A DNA stretch of 41,600 bases from an uncultured Synergistales bacterium (GTDB taxonomy: Bacteria > Synergistota > Synergistia > Synergistales > Aminobacteriaceae): positions 53,788 to 95,387 of the forward strand of contig CAJOEW010000001.1 of assembly GCA_905233525.1 (NCBI GenBank), read 5' to 3'. The translations under genes and the position numbers were made by a program. The notes under the pieces are model-generated. The model did no database searches. It worked only from the letters and a program-made list of their open reading frames with translations, and had not been told where the DNA came from. Position 1 is the stretch's first letter, and each line of letters begins with the position of its first letter. This document shows, piece by piece, positions 18,788 through 28,473 of the stretch.

Positions 18788-21130
18788 TCACACACCGGCT
18801 AACGTATTTCCAGTCTTGACATTTACATCAAGTTTTATATCACCAGCGCGGATATCTTTCATAACCGAAGCTAATAAATTTCCTGTGTGTTCAGCTTTAT
18901 TTTTAGGACATTCACAGACCAGCGAGTCATGAACTTGTAAAAATAATCCTTCACTTTCGCGCGAATAATTTAACATTGCCTGACGTGCTATATCTGCTGC
19001 TGTTCCTTGTATCGGCGTATTGATCAAAGCACGTTCTAAACCTTGACCAACCGCAGGAATTTCATTAACTGGTCTGATTCGTCCGTATAAAGTTTTTGAA
19101 TAGCCATGTAATTTTGCTTCGTTAACGATATTTTTCATGAACGTTTTTAATTCCGGCAACGCATTAAAATATTTTTCTATGATCTCTTTAGCCTGGCCTC
19201 TTGAAATATTTAAGCGTTCAGCTAATCCAAATGAGCTCATACCGTATAATAATCCGAAATTTATCATCTTGGCCGTTCGTCTTAAATCAGGTGTAATAAA
19301 TTCCGGCGCTGTGTTAAAAACCCATGAAGCCGTTTCAGTATGAATATCGCGGTCATTTTTAAAAGCTTCGATCAATTTTTCGCTGCCTGACATAAAAGCA
19401 AGGACTCGAAGTTCAATTTGAGAATAATCAGCTGATACAAAAACGTTTTCAGGATTTACAGGTATTAAGCCAGATTTAATTTCATCCGCCCATTTTCCGA
19501 TCGCTGGAATATTTTGCAGGTTAGGATCGCGCGAGCTTAATCTCCCTGTACCAGTTGATGAGGCTTCGAAAGTTGTATGAATGATCCCGTTTTTATCTGC
19601 TGCACGTTGAAACGGTATTACGAAGCTGTTAAGCATTTTCGATAATTCGCGGTGTTCCAAAATTAAGCGCGGTATTTCTCCATTTTCAAGAGCCGCTAAT
19701 TTTTCAAGAACGCCTGCACCTGTTGCGTATGATGTTTTGCCTTTTGTTTTGGCCTCCGGAATAAAACCAAGCTTTTCAAATAATAACCATGATACCTGCT
19801 GTGAAGACTGCAAATTTATTCTAACGCCTGAAGATCTTGTAACGGAATATTCGATCTCGTTGAGCCTGTTTTGTAAGTCTGATTGAACGTTAAAAAATTT
19901 TGCATTATCGATCCTCACGCCGTGTTCTTCCATTTTTACGAGGACAGGCAATAGCGGTTTATCGATATTATTCATGACATCAAAGAGACCTGAATATTTT
20001 TTTATTTGATTTTCAAGTTCTGCCGCCGTTTTTAATAACATCATGGCCGGATTCTGATTAGCTTTAATATTTTCGATAACGTCCGCGAATTTTTTAGCAG
20101 CGCTGTCAGGATGTAATAAATAATATGCTGTTCTGACATCAAAAATATTTTTTATATCGAGCGCCTGATCTTTAACAAGCTCATTTTTTAGATCGTCAAC
20201 GATAATTTTATATTCAGGCAAATTTATTTTATCCGGTTCAGGCTCTTTTAATTTTACTTGGCCGGACGGATCCAAATATTTTTTTACGCGGGTGAGTCCT
20301 AATTTTGAAGCTAATTCGATCGCGCTCTGAATATCAGGTTTTAAATCCATGCACTCATTAAAAAATTCATCGCTTATCAAATCCAGCTTTAATTTTATTA
20401 TTTCGCGAGTCCTTAAAACTTTTTCAAGCGTCGTATTTTGAAATTTATTGCGAGTTGCTTTAGCTGTAATTTTTTCGAGCGAGTTAAAAATATTTTCAAT
20501 GCTGCCGAATTCCGAAACCAATTTTTTAGCACTGACCGATCCGATACCTTGAACGCCCGGCACATTATCAGACGTATCGCCGGTTAAAGCTAAATAATCA
20601 GGCATAAGCTCAGGCACAAAATTATATTCATCAAAAAAAGTTTTAGCCGTATATTTTTCAGCGCCGCTAATTCCGTTTTGAACAGGTCTGATCATTAAAA
20701 CACCATTGCCCAAAATCTGCATTAAGTCTTTATCTGATGAAAGTATTGCAGAAACGTGACCGAATTTTCTGGCAGTGACAGCGCACGAAGCAACAAGATC
20801 ATCAGCTTCAACACCGACGCGCGAAATTACATAATGACCTGCGAATTTTAATAAGTCCTGTAAAATCGGCAGCTGTATTTTTAAATCATCAGCCAGAGGT
20901 TTACGAGTCGCTTTATATTCCGGTAATAATTCGTGTCTGAAATTTTTACCGCCTGCATCAAAAACTGCGATTATCTTATCAGGCTTTAACTCTTCCTCAA
21001 CTTTGAAAAGCATATTCATGAACGCCATTATCATAGCTGTAGGAGTTCCGTCAGGCGCAGTTAAATGAACTTTGACGGCGTGAAATGCTCTGTGTGCAAT
21101 GCTATGGCCGTCGACGATTAAAATTTTCAC
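18788..21130 (-). CDS. polA: DNA polymerase I (5'-nuclease and polymerase domains; degenerate middle domain)
   Basis: MKILIVDGHSIAHRAFHAV, GIGSVSAKKLVSEFGS, DPNLQNIPAIGKWADEIK, DYSQIELRVLAFMSG, QVHDSLVCECP. Confidence 0.96.
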   Translation of the reverse strand: MKILIVDGHSIAHRAFHAVKVHLTAPDGTPTAMIMAFMNMLFKVEEELKPDKIIAVFDAGGKNFRHELLPEYKATRKPLADDLKIQLPILQDLLKFAGHYVISRVGVEADDLVASCAVTARKFGHVSAILSSDKDLMQILGNGVLMIRPVQNGISGAEKYTAKTFFDEYNFVPELMPDYLALTGDTSDNVPGVQGIGSVSAKKLVSEFGSIENIFNSLEKITAKATRNKFQNTTLEKVLRTREIIKLKLDLISDEFFNECMDLKPDIQSAIELASKLGLTRVKKYLDPSGQVKLKEPEPDKINLPEYKIIVDDLKNELVKDQALDIKNIFDVRTAYYLLHPDSAAKKFADVIENIKANQNPAMMLLKTAAELENQIKKYSGLFDVMNNIDKPLLPVLVKMEEHGVRIDNAKFFNVQSDLQNRLNEIEYSVTRSSGVRINLQSSQQVSWLLFEKLGFIPEAKTKGKTSYATGAGVLEKLAALENGEIPRLILEHRELSKMLNSFVIPFQRAADKNGIIHTTFEASSTGTGRLSSRDPNLQNIPAIGKWADEIKSGLIPVNPENVFVSADYSQIELRVLAFMSGSEKLIEAFKNDRDIHTETASWVFNTAPEFITPDLRRTAKMINFGLLYGMSSFGLAERLNISRGQAKEIIEKYFNALPELKTFMKNIVNEAKLHGYSKTLYGRIRPVNEIPAVGQGLERALINTPIQGTAADIARQAMLNYSRESEGLFLQVHDSLVCECPKNKAEHTGNLLASVMKDIRAGDIKLDVNVKTGNTLAGV

Positions 21131-21223
21131 AGAAGTTTTCAGCTCCTTAAAAATTTTTGCTAATTATAATATGCAGTTAGAACGGAGGATTTTTTTTATA
21201 ATGCCGATGAAAAAATTAACGCC

Positions 21224-22249
21224 ATGGATTTTTTAAGCTATCATGATTTTGTAGAGCGCACTTCAAATTATGACTGCCAATTTATAGCACGGCCTGACGC
21301 TGAAGAAAATATTTACGAGTCTATTTACGCAATGTCTAACGGTGAAGGCGGTTATATTGTTATTGGTGCAGATGAAGAGAAAATATACGGCGTTGATTTT
21401 GATTTCAGACTTAACTCCGAAAAATTGCGCGGACTTAAATACGAAATACAAGAGCTTAACAGACCTGCGAGGATAATAATAATTTACGTTGAGCCATTAG
21501 AATTTTACGAGCGGCCAATGATTTTTAAAGGACGTATATACAGGCGTGTCGAAGGCATAAATTTAATATCAAGCATACGTTCAGCACGTTACATGGCCAT
21601 GCGTCAAGATGATGAGCCGGAAAAAAAAGAACGCGCATTAAATGAAACGAGCGTAAAAGAATTTCACGAAGCCATTATAAAACGCCGTCCTGAATTAAAA
21701 ATTTATTCGCGTGAGGAATTTTTGAGACGCAGTTTTATATATTCCGGACGTAATTTAATGCGTGAAGGTTTTTTGATGTTAGGGAACGACAGCGCAGAAA
21801 TAACGGCAGAATTAAAATCTGATATGCAGTCAATAACACTTAAAGCAAATAATTTATGGTCAGCTTATTTTGACATGCTGCCGCGTTTAATCAGCAGACT
21901 GTCATATGATTGTGCGAGGGCATTATTTGAAATGTTTATGAACGCGTTAATACATTCGGACTATAAAAAATCAGGAGCTGTAACGATCACGATCACAGGC
22001 AATCCTCCAGCGTGCACGATCATAAATTCAGGTCTGGCTATGTCATTTAAGAGAGCGGCATTACGAAATTTCAGGCTTATGAAAATTTTTAAATTACTCG
22101 GAGCTGTTCGCGGATCAGGTTTAGGAATCGAGATAATAAAAAATTATTCGCCTGAATATAAAATTATGCAGGACATGTTAAATTTTAAAACAATATCGCG
22201 AATACCATTAAAGGCCATGAAAGAATTGCCTTCACCTGTAATTTTATGA
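21224..22249 (+). CDS. AlbA_2/Schlafen-type domain plus C-terminal ATP-binding (HATPase_c_4-like) protein
   Basis: ESIYAMSNGEGGYIVIGADEEKIYGVD; RVEGIN; ALFEMFMNALIHSDYKKSGAVTITI...GSGLGIEII. Confidence 0.7.
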   Translation: MDFLSYHDFVERTSNYDCQFIARPDAEENIYESIYAMSNGEGGYIVIGADEEKIYGVDFDFRLNSEKLRGLKYEIQELNRPARIIIIYVEPLEFYERPMIFKGRIYRRVEGINLISSIRSARYMAMRQDDEPEKKERALNETSVKEFHEAIIKRRPELKIYSREEFLRRSFIYSGRNLMREGFLMLGNDSAEITAELKSDMQSITLKANNLWSAYFDMLPRLISRLSYDCARALFEMFMNALIHSDYKKSGAVTITITGNPPACTIINSGLAMSFKRAALRNFRLMKIFKLLGAVRGSGLGIEIIKNYSPEYKIMQDMLNFKTISRIPLKAMKELPSPVIL

Positions 22250-22305
22250 GTGATAAGTAAATAATAAAATATATCCGTCCGAGATTTAATGACTTTTAAA
22301 TTTAT

Positions 22306-22333
22306 TTGGATCGTAAGAAAAAATCTGTATAAT
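22306..22333 (+). promoter_or_regulatory. Candidate promoter of trpB2-like gene (TTGGAT-N16-TATAAT)
   Basis: TTGGAT 22306-22311, TATAAT 22328-22333, ORF start at 22379. Confidence 0.5.
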
Positions 22334-22378
22334 ATCCCGCCAAAATATTTTTTTAATTTGAAAGAGAAGTGATTTTCA

Positions 22379-23755
22379 ATGAGTATTAACGACATGCCTT
22401 ACAAGATATACCTTGAAGAAAACGAGCTGCCGACATCATGGTATAACGTAAGAGCTGACATGAAAAATAAACCGGCTCCTCTTATTCATCCTGGAACGCT
22501 TGAGCCTCTCAAATTTGAAGATATGCAGCCGATTTTCTGCGATGAGCTTATAAAACAGGAACTTGACGACAACACACGCGAGATCAAAATTCCTGACGAG
22601 GTATTAAATTTTTACAAGATGTACAGACCGTCGCCATTGACTCACGCTGTATTTTTGGAACGTGCTTTAAACACGCCTGCACATATTTTTTATAAGTTTG
22701 AAGGCAATAATACATCAGGTTCACACAAATTAAATTCAGCCATTGCCCAAGCTTATTACGCTAAAAAACAGGGCTTGAAAGGTGTTACTACAGAGACCGG
22801 CGCAGGACAATGGGGAACTGCTCTTGCGATGGCTTGCGCGTTTTTCGGACTTGATTGTAAAGTTTTTATGGTGAAAGTTTCTTACGAGCAAAAACCTTTT
22901 AGACGTGAAGTCATGCGCACATATGGAGCTGATGTCACTCCTTCGCCCTCAATGAATACGGAGATAGGCAAAAAAATTAACGCAGAACACCCGGGAACAA
23001 CAGGATCTTTAGGCTGTGCAATTTCTGAAGCTGTTGAGGTCGCTCTAAAAAGTGAAGGTTACCGTTATGTTTTAGGAAGCGTTTTAAATCAAGTCCTGCT
23101 GCATCAATCTGTAATCGGTCTTGAAACATCAGCCGCTTGTAAAAAATATAATATTAAACCTGATGTAATAATAGGCTGTGCCGGCGGAGGATCAAATTTA
23201 GGTGGACTTATAGCGCCTTTCATGGGTGAAAAGTTACGCGGCGAAGCTGATTATAAATTTATAGCCGTTGAACCTGCCAGCTGTCCAAGTTTTACGCGCG
23301 GTAAATTTGCCTATGATTTCTGCGATACCGGTAAAGTTTGTCCTATGGCTAAAATGTATACGCTCGGCCATGATTTTATACCGTCTGCGAATCATGCTGG
23401 AGGCTTACGTTATCACGGTATGAGCAGCGTATTATCTCAGCTTTATCACGACGGACTCATGGAAGCACGCTCCGTTGAACAGACAAAAGTTTTTGAAGCC
23501 GCCGAACAATTTGCACGCACTGAAGGAATTTTACCGGCACCAGAATCCAGCCATGCGATCAGAGTTGCAATTGATGAAGCTCTAAAATGTAAAGAGACCG
23601 GCGAGGAAAAAACAATTATACTTGGCTTAACCGGTACAGGATATTTTGACATGACCGCTTACGAACAATTTAATAACGGCACAATGTCAGATTACATACC
23701 AACAGATTCAGACCTTGCGAAAGGTTTTGCAACAATACCGAATATTAACAAGTAA
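22379..23755 (+). CDS. Tryptophan synthase beta-like, TrpB2 family
   Basis: YRPSPLTHAVFLERALNTPAHIFYKFEGNNTSGSHKLNSAIAQAYYAK...TETGAGQWGTALA...CAGGGSNLGG. Confidence 0.93.
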   Translation: MSINDMPYKIYLEENELPTSWYNVRADMKNKPAPLIHPGTLEPLKFEDMQPIFCDELIKQELDDNTREIKIPDEVLNFYKMYRPSPLTHAVFLERALNTPAHIFYKFEGNNTSGSHKLNSAIAQAYYAKKQGLKGVTTETGAGQWGTALAMACAFFGLDCKVFMVKVSYEQKPFRREVMRTYGADVTPSPSMNTEIGKKINAEHPGTTGSLGCAISEAVEVALKSEGYRYVLGSVLNQVLLHQSVIGLETSAACKKYNIKPDVIIGCAGGGSNLGGLIAPFMGEKLRGEADYKFIAVEPASCPSFTRGKFAYDFCDTGKVCPMAKMYTLGHDFIPSANHAGGLRYHGMSSVLSQLYHDGLMEARSVEQTKVFEAAEQFARTEGILPAPESSHAIRVAIDEALKCKETGEEKTIILGLTGTGYFDMTAYEQFNNGTMSDYIPTDSDLAKGFATIPNINK

Positions 23756-23801
23756 GCATTAAAAGTTAAGCGTTTAAAAAATTTAATGACGCAAAAAAAT
23801 T

Positions 23802-23830
23802 TCCCCTGAGCTTAAAAACTTAGGGGATTA
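23802..23830. terminator. Bidirectional terminator between trpB2 and MATE gene
   Basis: TCCCCTGAG-CTTAAAAA-CTTAGGGGA; A-run upstream gives T-run on the minus strand. Confidence 0.65.
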
Positions 23831-23869
23831 TTTTCGCAAAAAAATACTCGTGAAAATTTTATGAGCCGT

Positions 23870-25171
23870 TTATTTTTTATTTAACAGCGCAGGATTGATA
23901 ATAATTTTGCCGTAAAGTATAAATGTTTGTGCAAGCGATATTACTTCAGCAACAGGAAGCGCACATATTAAACCGTATGCTCCATAAAAATAATTTAATA
24001 TAATCATCGCAGGCACGTAGAAAAAACATTGACGGCATAAACTCAATATAAAAGATGCCCGTCCTGCACCCATAGCTTGTAAAGCATTCACGACTATAAA
24101 AAATATACTGAATGTTATGCTGCTCGTCATTAAGATCCTTACAAAATTGACAGTGTATTTAAATGATTCAGGCTCGCTTAAAAATATTCCTGCTATGTTC
24201 GGCGCAAATGTGAAACAAATTATAATTAACACCATGCTCAACGAACATGCAAATTTTAACGCGAAATATAAAACCGATTTGTATTCTTTATATGATTTCG
24301 CACCGACACAAAATCCTAAAATCGGCTGAACTCCTTGGCCTGCACCCATTGAAATAATCGTAGCGATCTGTTGTATTCTCATAGCTACACCATTCGCAGC
24401 AACTGCCATATCTCCATAAGCTGACATCAACGAAAATAAAATCATCTGCGATATACTCATCAATAACGGATCAAGACATGCCGGTATACCTATCGAAAAA
24501 ACTTCCGGCGTAAATTTAAAATGACGTATGTTGATTTTTATCGACGAACGCCCGGAAATAAAATATCCTAAACAAAATACAGCGCCGGTAACATGACCAA
24601 ATACTGTAGCAATAGCCGCGCCTCTTGTTCCTAAACCTAAATATAAAATCATGATCGGATCAAGAATTATATTTACAAAATTTCCCAAGACCTGGCTTAA
24701 CATTGCGGCCGTAGGATGATTTTCAGCGCGCATTATTCCGGAACATACAAGAGCAACAACAACGATCGGCGATGATGATGTTATTATCGCTAAATATTCA
24801 TAAGCATATTCAAAAGTATCAGGACTCGCTCCGATTGCTAAAACTATTTGCTTCATGAACGTTATCGAAATTAACGCAAGTATCAAACCTGCAGTCGCTC
24901 CGAAAAATACACAGAATGAGGCTATGCTGTCCGCGTAATCTTTTTTATCAGCACCAAGAGCACGCGATATACATGACAATCCGCCGATCATGAATATCAA
25001 ACCAAATGCAACAAGAATTATAAACGCAGGCGAAGCTAAAGAAACAGCAGCAACCTGTAAAGGATCATTTGTCTGTGCTATGAAAAAAGTATCAGCCAAG
25101 TTATAAATCAAAAACATCAGCTCAACTATTATCGCCGGTATGATGTTACGTATAATATTCTTGCGAGTCAA
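23870..25171 (-). CDS. MATE family efflux transporter
   Basis: NIIPAIIVELMFLIYNLADTFFIAQTNDPLQVAAVSLASP...GAGQGVQPILGFCVGAKSY; multiple TM helices. Confidence 0.92.
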   Translation of the reverse strand: MTRKNIIRNIIPAIIVELMFLIYNLADTFFIAQTNDPLQVAAVSLASPAFIILVAFGLIFMIGGLSCISRALGADKKDYADSIASFCVFFGATAGLILALISITFMKQIVLAIGASPDTFEYAYEYLAIITSSSPIVVVALVCSGIMRAENHPTAAMLSQVLGNFVNIILDPIMILYLGLGTRGAAIATVFGHVTGAVFCLGYFISGRSSIKINIRHFKFTPEVFSIGIPACLDPLLMSISQMILFSLMSAYGDMAVAANGVAMRIQQIATIISMGAGQGVQPILGFCVGAKSYKEYKSVLYFALKFACSLSMVLIIICFTFAPNIAGIFLSEPESFKYTVNFVRILMTSSITFSIFFIVVNALQAMGAGRASFILSLCRQCFFYVPAMIILNYFYGAYGLICALPVAEVISLAQTFILYGKIIINPALLNKK

Positions 25172-25209
25172 AAAAAATCACCGCCTTGCTAAAAATTTAT
25201 TGAACTTAA

Positions 25210-25650
25210 TTATTTTTTGCTGTCTTCATTCCATTTGAGCGAATGAATTACTTCGTCAAGCTCTTCTTTTTTACCTGAAGCTGATAAAAACATATAAAAC
25301 TCTTCATTTGAACTTACCATGGCGGTGCATTCTTCATCATCGATATTTTTATAAGTGAATGTAACGTTACCTTTGTGATTAAATTTAAAATCCGTACCGT
25401 CATGAGACGCGCATATATTTCTTGCAAGTCTTTCAAATGGTTCGCCGTCTAATTTGCTTAATTTTATTCTGACAGTAGAACCGCTGTTAAGTGAACGCAA
25501 AACTATCGTACTGCCGTCGCGGTCACGTGCAACATTCCAGCCTTTGGGCACTTCGATGTTAATTCGTCCGAAATTCCTTACGCTTGAAAACGCAGGAGCA
25601 GAAAAAGCAATTATAAAAATTAAAACGCTCACGCAAAAAAATTTACGCAA
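25210..25650 (-). CDS. Small secreted hypothetical protein
   Basis: Signal peptide MRKFFCVSVLIFIIAFSAPAFSS; no family recognised. Confidence 0.6.
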   Translation of the reverse strand: MRKFFCVSVLIFIIAFSAPAFSSVRNFGRINIEVPKGWNVARDRDGSTIVLRSLNSGSTVRIKLSKLDGEPFERLARNICASHDGTDFKFNHKGNVTFTYKNIDDEECTAMVSSNEEFYMFLSASGKKEELDEVIHSLKWNEDSKK

Positions 25651-25674
25651 TCAAAAAACAACTCCTCTTCAAAA

Positions 25675-27033
25675 TTATTTACCTACACAGAAACGCGAAA
25701 ATATAGAATCTAATAATTCATCATCAGCTTCAACGCCGATCACACGCAGCATAAAATTACGTGCTTCGTTTAAAATTCCGGCTGTTATATCGATTTCATT
25801 AACGACATAATTTTCGACAGCCTCATTTAATAATTTCATACTCTCGCGAATATAATTCAACTGGCTGATCGAAGCGTCAAAACTCGAATTTAATAAAGTT
25901 CCTCCGGTAATTTTCTTAACGAGCAAATTTTTTAAATCCTCGATATTTGCACCGGTCTTAGCTGAAATTTTTATGATATCGGCTCCAGAATATGAACGCG
26001 AAATTTTTTCAGGATCAATTTTTTGTTCAACGTCTGATTTATTTATTGCGATTATCAAATTTTCAAGATCGCCTGAGAAATTTATTTCATTGTCTTCATA
26101 ATTTTGCGAGCCGTCCAAAATCCATAAACACAGATCAGAATTTTTAATGGCTTCGTTCGCTAATTCTATTCCTGCAATTTCAACGGCGTTATCTGAATTT
26201 CGTAGACCTGCCGTATCAATTAGTATTATTGGAATCCCTGAAAGAATAAAATTACATTCGATCAAATCGCGCGTTGTGCCTGCTATGTCCGTAACGATTG
26301 AGCGCTTTTGCTGTGATAAGGCATTCATTAACGAGGATTTACCAACATTGGGACGGCCTGCGATGACAATTTTTACACCGTCTCTTAATAAAATACCGGC
26401 TGAACATTGATCGGCAAGTTCTTTTAAATCGCGCTGAATATCTTTTAATCCGGCCATGATGTTAAAACTCACGTGTTCACCTTCCGGAAAATCGATCTCA
26501 AGCTCAAGATTGCCTTGTAATTTTAAAATATCCTCATGAATTTTATTAACGCGCCTTGAAAATTCACCGGTTAAATTACGTGCAGCGGCTTTTATTGCGT
26601 CATCACTGCGAGCCTGAATTATCCCTAAAACGCCTTCAGCTTCAGCCAGATCAATTCGTCCGTTTAAAAATGCACGCTTCGTAAATTCTCCAGGTTCAGC
26701 TAAACGCGCTCCATTTTCTATGACAAGCTCTAAACATTTCCGCGCTATAGTCATTCCGCCGTGAGTATGAATCTCGATAATATTTTCGCCTGTATAACTT
26801 TTTGGAGCAGCAAAAAAAACCGACAAGACACGATCCAAAACATTGCCGCCGGAATCAATCAAGCTCGTTAATTTCATGACACCGGCTGTATTAAAATCGC
26901 GTCTCGTTAAAATTTTCACGGCTATATCAACACTCAAAGCTCCTGAAATTCTTATCACAGCTATACCTGAAGAGCCTTGAGCAGTTGAGATCGCAGCGAT
27001 CGTATCAGAATTTAAGCCTGTTTCTTTAGCCAT
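25675..27033 (-). CDS. mnmE: tRNA uridine-5-carboxymethylaminomethyl modification GTPase
   Basis: DTIAAISTAQGSSGIAVIRISG, GRPNVGKSSLMNALSQQKRSIVTDIAGTTRD, C-terminal IFSRFCVGK. Confidence 0.97.
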   Translation of the reverse strand: MAKETGLNSDTIAAISTAQGSSGIAVIRISGALSVDIAVKILTRRDFNTAGVMKLTSLIDSGGNVLDRVLSVFFAAPKSYTGENIIEIHTHGGMTIARKCLELVIENGARLAEPGEFTKRAFLNGRIDLAEAEGVLGIIQARSDDAIKAAARNLTGEFSRRVNKIHEDILKLQGNLELEIDFPEGEHVSFNIMAGLKDIQRDLKELADQCSAGILLRDGVKIVIAGRPNVGKSSLMNALSQQKRSIVTDIAGTTRDLIECNFILSGIPIILIDTAGLRNSDNAVEIAGIELANEAIKNSDLCLWILDGSQNYEDNEINFSGDLENLIIAINKSDVEQKIDPEKISRSYSGADIIKISAKTGANIEDLKNLLVKKITGGTLLNSSFDASISQLNYIRESMKLLNEAVENYVVNEIDITAGILNEARNFMLRVIGVEADDELLDSIFSRFCVGK

Positions 27034-28295
27034 TCCTCTGCTTTAGCTTTGCTGCTTACAAGTCCCATTCCAACAGCCATATCAAGATCGTTTAACAATT
27101 CTCCGACTCTGCGTCCTGGTTTCATGTTAAGGATCTTCATAATTTCGCGGCCTGTTAAATATCTTGTTGAGCCTTCATTTTGAGTCGCTACTGTGTTAAA
27201 TCTGCGGATGATTTGACTTAAATGCCATTTATTTTCCTCGAGAGCTTCTCTATAACCTGGTAAAAATTCTTCCGTTTGAGCTATACACAAAGCAAATTCA
27301 CGGGCGATTTCTACAAATGTGCTTCCGTATTTCAAAATGCTGTGGCATAACGCTTCTTCAGGCTGAGGCTTATAAAAATCTCTATATCTTGACGAAATTG
27401 CAATAACGCCGCTGATAACTTCCGCAGGTACATTCCAGCTCTTTAAATACTCTTCGATAAGTCTGTCAGCTTCTTTTCTTTCGCCTGTCTGTTTAAAAAT
27501 TTTCGTGCCGACTCTGCTAAATAATCCTGCTAATATAAATGCGTCATTCTGCATAAATTTATGAGTGTCAAGCCTGTTCTCTATAGCCTCTAAAGTTTTC
27601 ATGACGTGAGCAAATAAATTACTGCCTTCACCGTCTGAAACGTTCTTTAAATTTTCAAGATCTTTCAGGAAAAATGGTATCAGTCCGTAATTATCACAAA
27701 GCTTCATAAATCTGAACGGCCTGTGCTGCATTCCTTTAATCAGCTCTCTTCCCCAACGTTCCGGCGCGATACCGTTCATTCTGTCAGCATGAGAGTCTAA
27801 AAATTTTCTAACGTCCGACGCACTTTTCCAGAAGATATCCATTTCAAGCTAGGCTGCAAATCTTAACATCCTCAAAATTCTTAAAGGATCCTGATCAATT
27901 AAATCAACGTCATCGCCTGTCAGTCTTATAACGCGGTTCCTGATATCAAGCCTTCCTCCAAACGGATCAACTACACCGCCGTCCGATCTCACTGCTATAG
28001 CTTCGATACTTAAATCACGGCGCGCTAAATCATCTTCGATCGTATCGCCTCTCAAACTAAACGCCCTGAACGGAATACCGGATATAACACCTCTCAACGC
28101 AGGATAAGCTCCACGCGCGTCTACTGTTCCTGTTCCTATTGATAGAGCAAGCGAATATAAATCCTTCGTATCAAGAGCAAGCGTTATATAATCGGGCTGT
28201 ACTCCCATTTCAATCATGCGTACAGTATCACCGACTAACCAAGCCTTTACGCCGGTCTGTTCAATTTTCTTGAGTACGTCAATATAATTGCGCAT
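27012..28295 (-). pseudogene. cca: CCA-adding enzyme / poly(A) polymerase family nucleotidyltransferase interrupted by one in-frame TAG (27849-27851)
   Basis: Head domain (AWLVGDTVRM...DDLARRDLSIEAIAVRSDGGVVDPFGGRLDIRNRVIRLTGDD..DQDPLRILRMLRFAA*) and body (LEMDIFWKSASDVRKFLDSHADRMNGIAPERWGRELIKGM) share one reading frame separated only by TAG. Confidence 0.75.
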
Positions 28296-28473
28296 GAGAT
28301 TTTTTTCCTTTCGTTTTGTGATTTTTTTGTGTAAAGAATTTTAACACCTGCATATATAAAAATACCTGATACATAATGCAGAATTATTTAACAGGCTTGA
28401 AAATAAAAGCTCACGCCAAATTTACAGCCATGTATAATTTTTCAAAAGCATTGCAAAAAATGAGGCGGTTATC

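Noticed and set aside
22250-22378. Leader upstream of trpB2 as T-box or tryptophan attenuator
   Set aside because: Only ~130 nt, no T-box core sequence or Trp-rich leader peptide seen.
27849-27851. Genome-wide UAG reassignment
   Set aside because: tilS and hisH's truncated frame also meet TAG, and tilS clearly ends at its TAG (1340-1342); one sense-like TAG is not enough to claim a variant code.
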